Assembly (NCBI GenBank): GCA_027704905.1
Contig: CM051015.1
Span: 18,437,341-18,501,340 of the forward strand
From: Muraenolepis orangiensis
Taxonomy: Eukaryota > Chordata > Actinopteri > Gadiformes > Muraenolepididae
Direction of reading: 5' to 3'
DNA: 64,000 nt
This document shows positions 34,330-51,714 of this stretch, one piece after another. Below the pieces are notes generated by a model. It had not been told where the DNA came from. It was given only the letters and a program-made list of their open reading frames with translations, and ran no database searches. Within the stretch, counting starts at the first letter, position 1, and every line of letters starts with the position of its first letter. The position numbers were made by a program, and so were the translations under genes.

Positions 34330-34735
34330 ACCTTGAGCAGCAGGGGATCAGTGTGAGAATGTTCTTCATAGACATCAGCTCTGCCTTTAACACCATCATC
34401 CCGGGCAGACTGGTCACGCAACTATTGGACCTAGGACCCACCTGCCACTGGATTAAGGACTTTCTGTCCAACCACCCCCAGACTGTTAGACTGGGCCCCC
34501 ACCTCTCCCCCACCCTTACACTAAGGGTCTCTACACCCTCTTCACCCACAACCTCACCCCTACCCATTATACAAATACCATCATCAAATTGGCGGACGAC
34601 ACAACTGTGGTTAGACTACAGGGATGAAGTCCAAAGACTTCAGAGAACAATCTCGCCCTGAACTCCACCAAAACAAAATAACTCATTATGGACTTTGGGT
34701 AGTACGGTTAGGACCCTCATCCACTGTCAATCAAC
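34330..34735 (+). mobile_element. LINE reverse-transcriptase fragment
   Basis: Encodes VRMFFIDISSAFNTIIPGRL then LDLGPTCHWIKDFLSNHPQT, the RT motif region of an L2/CR1-type LINE; broken frames follow, with LADDTTV-like remains near 34590. It ends at a TG run. Confidence 0.8.
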
Positions 34736-34770
<35 letters not shown>

Positions 34771-35024
34771 GAGGATCCTCAGGGAAAACAATCTGCAGGA
34801 GAAGCCGCTGCTCTACTGTATCTCTGTATTTACTGTATCTCTGTGTGCTATGTACTGTATATCTATGTGGTATGTACTGTATCTCCGTATGATTTTTACT
34901 GTATCTCTGTGTGGTATGTACTGTATCTGTGTGTGGTATGTACAGTCTCTCTGTGTGGTATGTACTGTCTCTCTGTGTGTGTATATATATGTATATATAT
35001 ACATATATATACATATATATATGT

Positions 35025-35350
35025 GTGGGGGCGGCAGGATAGCTCAGGAGGTAGAGCGACCGGAAGGTTGCTGGTTCGATCCCCTGCTCCTCATAGCATA
35101 GCAAAACCTGTCGAGGTGTCCTTGAGCAAGACACCCTAACCCTAACTGCTCCTGACGTGCTGGATGTCTCCTTGCATGGCTGACTCCGCCGTTGGTGATT
35201 GAATGGGTGAATGTGATGCTTGACTTGTAAAGCACTTTGGATATAAAGCGCTGTGTCAAAAAGCATCCATTACCATTACACACATTACACACACACTTAC
35301 ACGATGTAAAGCGCTTTGGGTGTCTTGAAAAGTGCTATATAAAATGCAAT
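35025..35350 (+). mobile_element. tRNA-derived SINE
   Basis: Pol III box A (AGCTCAGGAGGTAGAGCG, 35041-35058) and box B (GGTTCGATCCC, 35073-35083) are followed by the fish SINE body GTGTCCTTGAGCAAGACACC CTAACCC and a tail TAAAGCGCTTTGGGTGTCTT near 35305 ending in ATTATTATTA. Confidence 0.88.
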
Positions 35351-35359
35351 GTATTATTA

Positions 35360-35971
35360 TTATATATATAGATATAGATATATATATATATATATAAATG
35401 TGTGTGTATAAATCGGTATCTGTATCTATGTCTATCTATATATATATACTGAATATCTGTGTATATATCTGTATCTATATCTATCTATATATATTTGTAT
35501 ATATCTATATGTAACTATGTCTAAATATATATATAGGTGTATATATATACATATATATACACCTATATATATATGTATCTGTTCTGCATGAAAATTCATC
35601 ATAATAATTGATTACGTCCAAAAATACATTATTATTTTGAGTCTTGTGGAGTCTTTGACATCTTGCTTTAGGAAGCGTACAATCCTGTTGAACTCACCAC
35701 ACGTCTGGGGCTGTCGGGGAGAGAAGAGGGTTGACCTGGAAACAACCAATCAATAACATCAGTCTAATCGGAATAAAGCGAGTACTATGTGGCCGTGAAA
35801 AGACTCACTGTTTCACACTAGGCCCCTCATATTGATGCTTATGTCACTTCCCAGCTGAACATATATAGAAATATGATTAATTTCCCTGAAATATTGGAAC
35901 TGGTCATTGTTATTAATATGAGAAATTAGAAGGATTTTGATATAAATTAACAAAGAAGAGAAGGTTTAATT

Positions 35972-36006
<35 letters not shown>

Positions 36007-36240
36007 TGTTATTTGTATATTGATATTGTTATATTGTCACTTGTAATGCTTCGATTTTTGTTGCCTATAAACTGGGCCATGTTTATTTTCATGTTTTATG
36101 TTCATTAACGTGCTCTGTCCCTATCAGATAAACACATACGTTAATACGTTAATTAAAAACCTTACAATAACAGCAAAAACAAGTCTAATGTAAATATAAC
36201 TTTACATTAGACGACGACTTCAACATTGTACAAAATAACA
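35360..36240. other. TA microsatellites and unique AT-rich DNA
   Basis: TATATA-rich runs occupy 35365-35580, with unique sequence after. A TG run lies at 35972-36004. On the minus strand a 38-bp segment (35698-35735) has splice-site-like borders; see findings. Confidence 0.55.
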
Positions 36241-36269
36241 AAGTAACGAGCGCATGTCACAAGGACATC

Positions 36270-36335
36270 TTGTTCTTGTTCTTGTTCTTCCTCTTCTTCC
36301 TCTTCTTCCTCTTCTTCCTCTTGCTCGTGTTCGTG
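36270..36335. repeat. (TTC/CTT)n repeat
   Basis: CTTCTTCCT-type trinucleotide run giving spurious poly-Glu and poly-Leu frames. Confidence 0.85.
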
Positions 36336-36439
36336 CGCTCGTCTGGGTTCAATTGCTGGTGCGCGTGCACGCTCTGCGCTCGAGCGGGACGCTCTGCGCG
36401 CCAAAGTACAGATTTGAACCTGACCGTTTGAGCCGACGT

Positions 36440-36825
36440 AAATCTAAGTTATATTACCGTATAACGTTTATAGGTTATATTACCGTATAACGTTTATAGG
36501 TTATATTAACGTATCACGTTAATTGGTTATATTACAGTATAACGTGTATAGATTATATTACCGTATCACGTTTCTAGGTTATATTACCGTATCACGTTTC
36601 TAGGTTATATTACCGTATACCGTGTATTATATTACCGTATAACGGTTATATTACCGTATAACGTGTATAGGTTATATTACCGTATAGGTTATACGTATAA
36701 CCTATACGGTAATATAACCTATACACGTTATACGGTAATATAACATTTATAGGTATTACGGTAATATAACCTATACACGTTATACGGTAATATAACATTT
36801 ATAGGTATTACGGTAATACTTATAG
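36440..36825. repeat. Minisatellite with inverted halves, GGTTATATTACCGTATAACG
   Basis: Direct units (GTTATATTACCGTATAACGT, about ten) run to about 36690, then continue as the reverse complement (ACGTTATACGGTAATATAAC) to about 36820. The unit itself is nearly palindromic around ACCGTATAACG. Confidence 0.88.
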
Positions 36826-36849
36826 GCTTTATTCGCTTGAATTAATAGT

Positions 36850-36919
36850 CTGACCAATATTCTCGGGCAACTAACATCGCCATCTGGTGCATCAATTTAG
36901 GAAGCCCCACTCTCTTATC

Positions 36920-36961
<42 letters not shown>

Positions 36962-37905
36962 GTGTGAAGCCAAATATGATGTATTTCTAATTATATATTC
37001 AGTGTATCTTCTTGTTTAGATCTGGTTTCAAATTGGAACTCATTTCGGGTGTTTAGTCACTATATACCACATATAGTGTGGGTAAAGCGTTTGAATGTAA
37101 AAGTTTAGGCTATTTCTTTAAAAAATAGAAAGCAACAGGCCTATCCAATTAACTTGATGAGCAGCTTCCTATGACTTTAGGACTGAATGTTGATGAGTTC
37201 CTCCAATATATCCTCCACACGTCTAATTCATGTTGTTCAGGTTGTTGTTTTTAGTTATATTTGTCCTAATCGATCGGAATGTATAGGCCCAATACATTCA
37301 ATCAAACACAATTTAATGTAGGATACATTATATTATATTTAAATTCCATTCAATTGACACTTCAAAAAACATGTTATTTAAGGTTGTTTTTTTTCTATAG
37401 GCCTATATTAATTAAAAGAGGAAATATTCGATTTCGATCATCCCAATAGAGCCATTTATATTGGGATACACATATATATATATATATATATACACACACA
37501 ACATATATTTATCAAATTGAATTAAAGCAATGCAATTAAAATGGTATTAAATGTGCACGGAGTTTGCAAGGCTACACCTCTATCTCTATCCTCATCTATC
37601 ATATTTATTGATTTAATCACATTACAGCAGATACAGAATCGTTCCACACAAACAACATAAATCGTAGGCTATAAAAAAATAGGAAGGACCCAGAGAGAGA
37701 CACTTAAATAAAAACGTTATGCTAAAACCTATTATTCATATTAATAAACGTTTTCACCACACACCTATCAAGGATTTGGATTTGGATCAGACGTGAGAGA
37801 ACACAGTGACCATGATGTAGTATACTGCTACACGGCTACACGTTACTACCACCCTATGTACAACAGATGGGGATCACCCGGGGAACACTACGCTTTGGCC
37901 GTCTG
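36850..37905. other. AT-rich unique sequence downstream of tbr1
   Basis: No coding potential seen. A TG/CG run lies at 36920-36966 and a TA run at 37472-37500. This may include the tbr1 3' UTR, since tbr1 is transcribed leftwards. Confidence 0.5.
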
Positions 37906-37949
37906 CAAATTAGGGTTATTTTCTTTACATTTGTATCCATTTTGAATTA

Positions 37950-38185
37950 TAGATCGATAGATAGATCGAGAGATTGAGAGATCGATAGATCGAGAGATCG
38001 AGAGATTGATAGATCGATAGATAGAGCGATAGATCGAGAGATTGATAGACAGATAGAGTGATAGATAATAGATAGATAGATAGATAGATAGATGGATAGA
38101 TGGATAGATAGTAGATGGATAGATAGATGGATAGAGTGATAGATAATAGATTGAGCGATAGATAGATCAATAGATAGATAGATTA
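37950..38185. repeat. (GATA)n/(GATC)n microsatellite at the tbr1 3' end
   Basis: GATAGATAGATCGAGAGATT-type tetranucleotides begin about 5-10 bases past the tbr1 stop codon, so they lie in its 3' UTR. Confidence 0.92.
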
Positions 38186-38187
38186 TT

Positions 38188-42919
<4,732 letters not shown>

Positions 42920-44330
42920 GGCTGGCTCAACGGCTCCACGGCAGCGTTCAGCAACAACAGCCGGAATCACACCGGCAGCGGCGCCTTTATGGCTCAGGTC
43001 GGCCGGTTTAGTGGCGCAGGATGAGCCAATTAACAGCAGGCTGCTCCTCCTGCGTCCTAATGATACGAGCCTTCTGATTGGTTGACTGCGGACGGTAATT
43101 TAATTAGACTTATGTTAATTAGGACAACCTGAGGAGCCCGTCTCATATTAAGGCTTAAGGACATGTTTTTATTCTATGTTTTAGTTTACTTTCTAACGGC
43201 ATCCTCCTGTTTATCTGCTGTTGTTTACTATTGATGTGCTGAGTGCCAAAGGATGTTTGACTGGAGAACCCTAAATATATTATTAACTAAATGACGGCTG
43301 ATGTTTGATAAAGCATGAAACATGATCAATATTTTATGACTGGGACCTGAAGTTATGAGCCACTGATAGTAGGAAGACCGACAGAAGACAGACAGCACAC
43401 AAAGACAACAAGAAATATCATGGAATACTATAATATTTTTTTAAACAAAAAAATATTTGATTTCTTTTAAGAAATGGGTTTTTTTACGCAGCTTTGTTTT
43501 CCATTGACATATTTATATTAGGAGCATAAAACTACAAATTGTCTAATACATTCTCTTGGGATTCCCATAAGTCTCTGGGGATAATATTAAGAACAAGCTT
43601 TAAGATCGTCTTACCAACACAACGCACAAAAACACCAGATTTAACATCATTTCACAAATGAAAATCTCGCTGAATCTACCTGTGAAGTGAAATAGAGACA
43701 ACTATTTTAATAGTAATAATAATACATTATTGGAATTATCCAGGATTCCATTATAACGGAACAGAATAAGGATTTTATAAATTTGACCTTTAAGGGTTTT
43801 AAGATGTTTTTCATTATTTTTGGGTGATGGATGTATACAATCATCAGAATGTTTAGAAGATAGTTAACAAAAAACATTTAGACATTTAGCTTCACTGACA
43901 AATGCAGCCACCCAATGAAGTTTCCTTTCATTACTTTGTCTATTTCTTTTTTACTTGCCAAGATTATTTATAAAGTACCTCAAAAATGCGGTATAAAGTG
44001 CGGACGCCGGAGCGCCGCCTGTTCCGGCGCCGTTGAAGTGAGCTAGCATCACTAATGAAGAGCGCACCGCCGAGGCTAACAAGAGAGGTCATTACCGCGC
44101 AGCTATAGGGTCCAGCAATCTATTCCTGTGAAACTGCAAGCACAGGCTTGCCTGCCCAGACAGGCCGCCCTGCACTCCTCATTACCGGATTATGGTTCAC
44201 TTCCATCGCTGATCTTTAATAACCAAACCCGCCCTGTTTTTTCATGCTCTCGGTGCTCCTGTTCCGACCAATTGTTGAGTCAACCGTGCAGTGTTACGAC
44301 ATCCACCCCCCCCCCTCTCTAGTTAATCTC
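42920..44330. other. tbr1 upstream region, single-copy, no gene
   Basis: About 1.4 kb of non-repetitive DNA, a rare thing in this window. The first 150 bases are GC-rich and should hold the tbr1 promoter, although no TATA box is clear. A second non-repetitive GC-rich patch at 43985-44270 has several TAAT and ATTA homeodomain-like cores. Confidence 0.55.
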
Positions 44331-44369
44331 CTCAGTGTGGCCCTGGGGCGTAGACAGAGGACCTGATTG

Positions 44370-47045
44370 TGAAGGTGGTGGTTGTGTATGATGGTGGTGG
44401 TGTATGATGGTGGTGTATGGTGGTGGTGTATGATGGTGGTGTATGGTGGTGGTGTATGATGGTGGTGGTGTATGGTGGTGGTGGTGTATGGTGGTGGTGG
44501 TGGTGTATGGTGATGGTGGTTGTGGTGTATGATGGTAGTGTATGGTGGTGGTGAATGATGGTGGTGTATGGTGGTGGTGGTGGTGTATGATGGTGGTGGT
44601 GGTGGTGTATGATGGTGGTGGTGGTGTATGGTGGTGTATGATGGTGGTGGTGTATGGTGGGTGGTGTATGGTGGTGTATTATGGTGGTGGGGGTGGTGAT
44701 GGTGGTGTATGATGGTGGTGGTGTATAATGGTGGTGATAAGGGTGGTGGTGATGGTGGTGGTGTATTGTGTTTGATGGTGTGGTGGTAGTGGTGGGTGGT
44801 GTATGGTGGTGGTGTTTGATGGTGGTGTATGATGGTGGTGTATGGTGGGTGGTGTATGGTGATGGTGTTTGATGGTGGTGTATGGTGGTGTATGATGGTG
44901 GTGTATGGTGATGGTGTTTGATGGTGTTGTATGATGTGGTGTATGGTGGTGTATGATGGTGGTGTATGGTGGGTGGTGTATGGTGGTGTATGATGGTTTT
45001 GTATGGTGATGGTGTATGATGGTGGTGTATGATGGTGGTGTATGGTGATGGTGTATGATGGTGGAGTATGATGGTGGTGTATGGTGATGGTGTATGATGG
45101 TGGAGTATAATGGTGGTGTATGGTGATGGTGTATAATGGGTGGTGTTGGTGTATGATGGTGGAGTATGATTGGGGTGTATGATGGTGGAGTATGATGGGT
45201 GGTGGTGATGTATGATGGTGGTGTATGGTGATGGTGTATGATGGTGGTGTATAATGGGTGATGGTGGTGTATAATGGGTGGTGTTGGTGTATGATGGTGG
45301 TGTATGATTGGTGGTGTATGATGGGTGGTGGTGGTGGTGTATGATGGTGGAGTATGATGGGTGGTGGTGGAGTATGATGGTGGTGTATGATTGGGGTGTA
45401 TGATGGGTGGTGGTGGTGGTGTATGATTGGTGGTGTATGATGGGTGGTGGTGGTCGTGTATGACGGTGGAGTATGATGGGTGGTGGTGGAGTATGATGGT
45501 GGAGTATGATGGGTGGTGGTGGAGTATGATGGTGTTGTATGATGGTGGAGTATGATGGGTGGTGGTGACGTATGATGGTGGTGTATGGTGATGGTGTATG
45601 ATGGGTGATGGTGGTGTATAATGGGTGGTGTTGGTGTATGATGGTGGTGTATGATTGGTGGTGTATGATGGGTGGTGGTGGTGGTGTATGATGGTGTTGT
45701 ATGATGGTGGAGTATGATGGGTGGTGGTGGAGTATGATGGTGGTGTATGATGGTGGAGTATGATGGGTGGTGGTGGTGGAGTATGATGGGTGGTGGTGGT
45801 GGAGTATGATGGGTGGTGGTGGTGGAGTATGATGGGTGGTGGTGGTGGAGTATGATGGGTGGTGGTGGTGGTGTATGATGGTGGTGTATGATGGTGGAGT
45901 ATGATGGGTGGTGGTGGTGGTGTATGATGGGTGGTGGTGGAGTATGATGGGTGGTGGTGGTGTATGATGGTGGAGTATGATGGGTGGTGGTGGTGGAGTA
46001 TGATGGGTGGTGGTGGTGGAGTATGATGGGTGGTGGTGGTGGAGTATGATGGGTGGTGGTGGTGGTGTATGATGGTGGAGTATGATGGGTGGTGGTGGTG
46101 GAGTATGATGGGTGGTGGTGGTGGAGTATGATGGGTGGTGGTGGTGTATGATGGTGGTGTATGATGGGTGGTGGTGGTGTATGATGGTGGAGTATGATGG
46201 GTGGTGGTGGTGGTGTATGATGGGTGGTGGTGGTGTATGATGGTGGAGTATGATGGGTGGTGGTGGTGTATGATGGTGGAGTATGATGGGTGGTGGTGGT
46301 GTATGATGGTGGAGTATGATGGGTGGTGGTGGTGTATGATGGTGGAGTATGATGGGTGGTGGTGGTGTATGATGGTGGAGTATGATGGGTGGTGGTGGTG
46401 TATGATGGGTGGTGGTGGTGTATGATGGTGGAGTATGATGGGTGGTGGTGGTGTATGATGGATGGTGGTGTATGATGGTGGTGTATGATGGATGGTGGTG
46501 TATGATGGTGGAGTATGATGGGTGGTGGTGGTGTATGATGGTGGAGTATGATGGGTGGTGGTGGTGTATGATGGATGGTGGTGTATGATGGTGGAGTATG
46601 ATGGGTGGTGGTGGTGGTGTATGATGGTGGAGTATGATGGGTGGTGTATGATGGTGGAGTATGATGGGTGGTGGTGGTGTATGATGGTGGAGTATGATGG
46701 GTGGTGGTGGTGTATGATGGTGGAGTATGATGGGTGGTGGTGGTGTATGATGGTGGAGTATGATGGGTGGTGGCGGTGTATGATGGTGGAGTATGATGGG
46801 TGGTGGTGGTGTATGATGGTGGAGTATGATGGGTGGTGGTGGTGTATGATGGGTGGTGGCGGTGTATGATGGTGGAGTATGATGGGTGGTGGTGGTGTAT
46901 GATGGTGGAGTATGATGGGTGGTGGTGGTGTATGATGGTGGAGTATGATGGGTGGTGGCGGTGTATGATGGTGGAGTATGATGGGTGGTGGTGGTGTATG
47001 ATGGTGGAGTATGATGGGTGGTGGTGGTGTATGATGGATGGTGGT
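44370..47045. repeat. 2.7-kb minisatellite, GTATGATGGTGGAGTATGAT type
   Basis: About 33-bp units GTATGATGGTGGAGTATGAT GGGTGGTGGTGGT, more regular toward the right end and degraded to TGGTGGTGTATG on the left. Length multiples of three keep two minus-strand frames open over most of the block (924 and 822 codons of His/Pro/Thr/Ser/Ile/Tyr). These are not believable proteins. Confidence 0.95.
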
Positions 47046-47049
47046 GTCT

Positions 47050-47690
47050 TCTAACCCTGGAAGCCTCTGTTCTTCTGGACAGGTATGCATGTGTGTATGA
47101 GAGCATCTACTGACCCAAATAAACACATGTTGTTGACTAATGAACATAGCTGCAAAAACTGCATTTCAACATGGTTTACTTCAGAGTAAAGTACTTCAAA
47201 GACGTGCAGTAGAGACCAACGTAGTTTTAGTTAAGCTTAATACAATCTTGCCTTCGCAGAAATGAAACCTAAACAAAGGCGTTGACGTATTGAGGAGAGT
47301 TATAGTTATCATACTCATATCATAGGTATTTGTATGACATTTCCTCCAGTCTGACCAGCGGGGTGAGGAGGAACGCTAGCAGGAGAGGGATGTTAGCTGT
47401 CACCTCCATCACGCCATGTGACAGCTGAAAGATGACGGGCGAGGAACTCAGGATCACCGGCCGGCCGCTGGACCGGCTTCGCCTGCCTCTCGTATCTGGA
47501 TGGATACACACGTTATCGGCAGGTTATTTGGGATTCGTGACAGGTAGCGGCTCAGATTACAGCGGCACTCAACATGTCATGCGAATGCATTCAAGATGCC
47601 TGGTAACTAATTCATATGTTGACTCCAGACGGAGCAACTCACATGAATAAATCAAGTTCAACTATTTCTTCCTTTTTTGGGGGGGAGGAT
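47050..47690. other. Unique spacer, no gene supported
   Basis: About 640 bp between two arrays. A minus-strand frame at 47511-47320 has a hydrophobic stretch but no family I recognise. Confidence 0.5.
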
Positions 47691-48110
47691 GTTTACCATA
47701 AAATGTTAATAATCCTGATAAATCGTTAATAATCCTGGTAACATGTTAATAATCCTGGTAACATGTTAATAATCCTAGTTAATAACGATGTAAAATGTTA
47801 ATAATCCTTGTAAAATGTTAATACTCCTGGTTAATAATGATGTAAAATGTTAAAAACCCTGGTAAAATGTTTATAGTCCTGGTAAATAATGATGTAAAAT
47901 GTTAATAATCCTGGTTAATAATGATGTTAGATGTTAATAATCCTGGTTAATAATGATGTAAAATGTTAATAATCGTGGTTAGTAATGATGTTAGATGTTA
48001 ATCATCCTGGTTAGTAATGATGTTAGATGTTAAAATTCCTGGTTAATAATGATGTTAGATGTTAATATTCCTGGTTAATAATGTTGTAAAATGTTAATAA
48101 TCCTGGTTGA
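47690..48110. repeat. Minisatellite, AATGTTAATAATCCTGGTTA type
   Basis: Units of about 30 bp, ATGATGTAAAATGTTAATAA TCCTGGTTAATA, twelve or so copies. A SINE interrupts it and related units resume at 48300. Confidence 0.88.
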
Positions 48111-48295
48111 ACTGGTTCAAGTCCCCGAAACACCTGCACACTGCCAAGGTGTCCTTGAGCAAGGCATCAGAACCCCTACCACTGCTCGACAAGCTGTCTA
48201 CAACAGCTGCTCCTAATACTAGGATGGGTTAAATGCAGAGAAAGTCATTTCACTGTGTGTGTACATGACCAATAAAGAGGATTCAATAAACATTC
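48110..48295 (+). mobile_element. SINE fragment
   Basis: Contains GAACTGGTTCAAGTCCCCG (box B-like), AAGGTGTCCTTGAGCAAGGC and the end AATGCAGAGAAAGTCATTTC ACTGTGTG, typical of a fish tRNA-type SINE that lacks its 5' end here. Confidence 0.75.
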
Positions 48296-48299
48296 TGGG

Positions 48300-49590
48300 T
48301 AATAATGATGTAAAATGTTAATAATCCTCGTTAGTTAGGATGTTAGATGTTAATAATTATGGTAAGTAATGCTGTAAAATGTCAGATGTTAATCATGATA
48401 TAAGATGTTAATCATGTCAGATGTTTATCATGATGTCAGATGTTAATCATGATGTCAGATGTTAATCATGATGTCAGATGTTAATCATGATATAAGACGT
48501 TAATCATGACATCAGATGTTAATCATGTCAGATGTTAATCATGATGTTAGATGTTAATCATGATGTCAGATGTTAATCATGATGTCAGATGTTAATCATG
48601 ATGTCAGATGTTAATCATGATGTCAGATGTTAATCATGATATAAGACGTTAATCATGATGTCAGATGTTAATCATGATGTCAGATGTTAATCATGACGTC
48701 AGATGTTAATCATGATATAAGATGTTAATCATGATGTCAGATGTTAATCATGATATAAGACGTTAATCATGATGTCAGATGTTAATCATGATGTCAGATG
48801 TTAATCATGATATAAGACGTTAATCATGATGTCAGATGTTAATCATGATGTCAGATGTTAATCATGATATAAGACGTTAATCATGATGTCAGATGTTAAT
48901 CATGATGTCAGATGTTAATCATGTCAGATGTTAATCATGGTATAAGATGTTAATCATGATGTCAGATGTTAATCATGATGTCAGATGTTAATCATGATGT
49001 CAGATGTTAATCATGATGTCAGATGTTAATCATGATGTCAGATGTTAATAGTTATGTCAGATGTTAATAATGATGTCGGATGTTAATAATGATGTTAGAT
49101 GTTAATAATGATGTCAGATGTTAATAATGATGTTAGATGTTAATAATGATGTTAATCATGATGTCAGACGTTAATCATGATGTCAGATGTTAATCATGAT
49201 GTCAGATGTTAATCATGACGTCAGATGTTAATCATGATATAAGATGTTAATCATGATGTCAGATGTTAATCATGATATAAGACGTTAATCATGATGTCAG
49301 ATGTTAATAGTTATGTCAGATGTTAATAATGATGTCAGATGTTAATCATGATGTCGGATGTTAATAATGATGTTAGATGTTAATAATGATGTCAGATGTT
49401 AATAATGATGTTAGATGTTAATAATGATGTTAATCATGATGTCAGATGTTAATCATGATGTCAGATGTTAATCATGATGTCAGATGTTGTTAATCATGAT
49501 ATAAGACATTAATCATGATGTCAGATGTTAATCATGATGTCAGATGTTAATCATGATGTTAGATGTTAATCATGATGTTAGATGTTAATC
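48300..49590. repeat. 19-bp minisatellite, ATGATGTCAGATGTTAATC
   Basis: About sixty units in 1.3 kb with regular interspersion of an ATATAAGACGTTAATC variant and longer repeated blocks, so higher-order duplication is evident. Confidence 0.94.
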
Positions 49591-49594
49591 ATCC

Positions 49595-49866
49595 AGGACT
49601 AATCTGTGTGTTGTGGTGGTGGTGGTGTTTGTTGTTCAGTGTGGTGTAAACAGGCCCCGCCCCCTGTGGTCACCCTCACCTGCGGTCGGTCTGTCGGGTG
49701 CAGACAGCTGGAGCCCCCCCCCCCCCCCCTCACGTCACCCACGGTGAGGGGCGGGGCCACTGTGGCTTCTAAAGCTGTTATTACCGGACACACGCCGTGC
49801 AAAACACACACACACGTGCTCTCCTACTGCTCATTACTGATGTGGTTAGTAGCCCAGCACCCCACA

Positions 49867-49927
<61 letters not shown>

Positions 49928-49935
49928 TCTACTCC
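49595..49935. repeat. Mixed GC-rich spacer and (CA)n microsatellite
   Basis: GTGGTGGTGG and a C-run precede a CA run at 49863-49927. No gene. Confidence 0.8.
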
Positions 49936-50214
49936 TGACCACCTCCGGACAGGTGACCACATGGGGTTGGATGTTCCCCTGGGGGTTGAAGCTCCCCTGG
50001 GGGTTGGATGCTTGATGGTCTTGATTGACCTGAAGAAAGCTTTTCTACAACACATGGTTGTTGTGGTTAGAGCCTTCAGTTCACGTCTGGTGGGCTCTTT
50101 GAAGAGCGGATGAGGGCTACAGGTTAGGATCCCTTATCATAGTCAAAATCAGGAGCGCAATGCATTGTACCAACTTGATAGTTCACACATATCGGTTCAC
50201 TTGTACGCTGGAAT

Positions 50215-50440
50215 AATCTTTATCTAAAATCTGAATCTGGAGGATTGAATCCTCTTTATTGGTTACATACAGTGAAATTAGTTTCTCTGCATTTAACCCA
50301 TCGTAGTATAAGGAGCAGTGGGCAGCTATTTTAATAAACAGCGCCCGGGGAGCAGTGTAGGGGTCTGTTGCCTTTGTCAAGGGCTTGAACCGGCGACCTT
50401 CCGGTTCCCAAGCCAAGTCCCAACTGAAATATTAACAGTT
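50215..50440 (-). mobile_element. SINE, minus orientation
   Basis: Read on the minus strand it has CGGTTCAAGCCC-like box B (50380-50395) and an end CATTTAACCC/AATGCAGAGAAAC with TTTCACTGTATGTAACCAAT AAAGAGG, the same tail type as the SINE at 48110. Confidence 0.72.
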
Positions 50441-51299
50441 TTGAGTTTTTGTTGTGTGATAGGAAATACATGATCAACACTTTATGTATCCTATCCATAT
50501 TTGTATGATCCAATATGCAAAATCAAAAAATCAAATGTTCAACCATCAGTTGTGCAGATAAATGTTCAGCAACGGCAACATGTGCCATCTTGAGAGCATC
50601 TTGAGAGCATCTTGTGTTCTCCTGCCTAAACAACGTCTGGATATAATATCAGAAATCACAACAGAGTTAATGTTCCGTCTCCGAGTCTTTTATCACCTGC
50701 TCCGGACCCGTTATCAAGTCTCCTTCAAATATTCATGTGTGTGGCCCGGTGGTCTGGGACCACTTTGTTGGTCCTTCTGACGGCGTCGAGGAGGGAGTGT
50801 TGTCCTGTGGTGCCCGGGTTCGGACCCACGGCATCAAATATTCACACAAACTCTACTTTTCAAGCCATTTTCTGATGAAAAGCGCGCAGGAACGAAAGTG
50901 ACTCGCGCCAAAGTGAATATGGTCGGAGCGGTTGATGCTTTGGGACGCGGCCGTCCCGGCCGTCTCGTAGGGAGTGGCCTGGTGCACGCCATCTCCTCTG
51001 ACATCTCCTGACATCTCTAGTGTGCTTCGCCGTCGGCCGGAGGCGCACAGGGAACAGGGAACACAAGATCCCCCTGGACTGATCCGGGTGTTGTCCCACT
51101 CGAGGACACGTCAGCCGAGGACACGCCGTCCTCAGACCCCACGATGTTAGGACAGGGTCCACCGGAACTGAACATGTGGAGTTGGTATCATACCGTCACA
51201 TAGACGTCTTCATAGCTTTTGGGGGGGGGGGTACATCAAGAGTCGGAATTATTTCTGGTGGTTGATCCAGTGAAGTAAGTAGAAAGCGGGAGCAAACAG

Positions 51300-51500
51300 G
51301 CGTTAGCAGAATAATGTTCATTAGGCTCCCAGGCGGCGGCTCCGGGCCCCGGGCCCCTCATTGAGGATGCGGTGTGAAGAGAGAGCCCTCAGATTATGGC
51401 TCCCCACGTAACTCATGTTTCATTTATCAGGAGACGCCGGGTGTGCCGCAGAATTAGCACAGAGAAGAGAACAGAGCAGAGCAGCTTTGAGAAGATGACA
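51300..51500. promoter_or_regulatory. Candidate conserved noncoding element 1
   Basis: Unique, balanced-composition DNA with TTCATTAGGCTCCC, CCTCATTGAGGATG and CTCATGTTTCATTTATCAGG, the texture of developmental enhancers near tbr1. Function is inferred from composition only. Confidence 0.3.
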
Positions 51501-51714
51501 CTTATCGTTAATATCTTTAACGTGGGATTTATTCGATTTATATTCTAAGATCAAAGCTCTAAGTCGAGTGTATTTGAGCGCTAACGAAAAATGGTATTTA
51601 ACCTTTGAACCTGGTTGTTCTTAACTTCACAGGCGAACACGTCTGCCTTTTTATCATGTCAGACGCTCCGCAATCAGTCGGACCGCTTCAAAAAAAATAG
51701 AAAAATCTAAAAAG

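Noticed and set aside
35025..35100. Functional tRNA gene
   Set aside because: Boxes A and B are present, but the acceptor and anticodon stems do not close and a SINE body follows directly.
44332..47147. Two minus-strand ORFs of 924 and 822 codons
   Set aside because: They are translations of a 33-bp satellite in two frames at once, with only six or seven amino acids and no domain, promoter or splice structure.
47320..47511. Short minus ORF with a hydrophobic segment as a small membrane protein
   Set aside because: No family resemblance, no splice or promoter context, and its size is expected by chance.
50860..51162. 100-codon minus-strand ORF in single-copy DNA
   Set aside because: Arg/Pro-rich, no recognisable domain and no supporting splice or promoter signals; a chance frame in GC-rich DNA is more likely.
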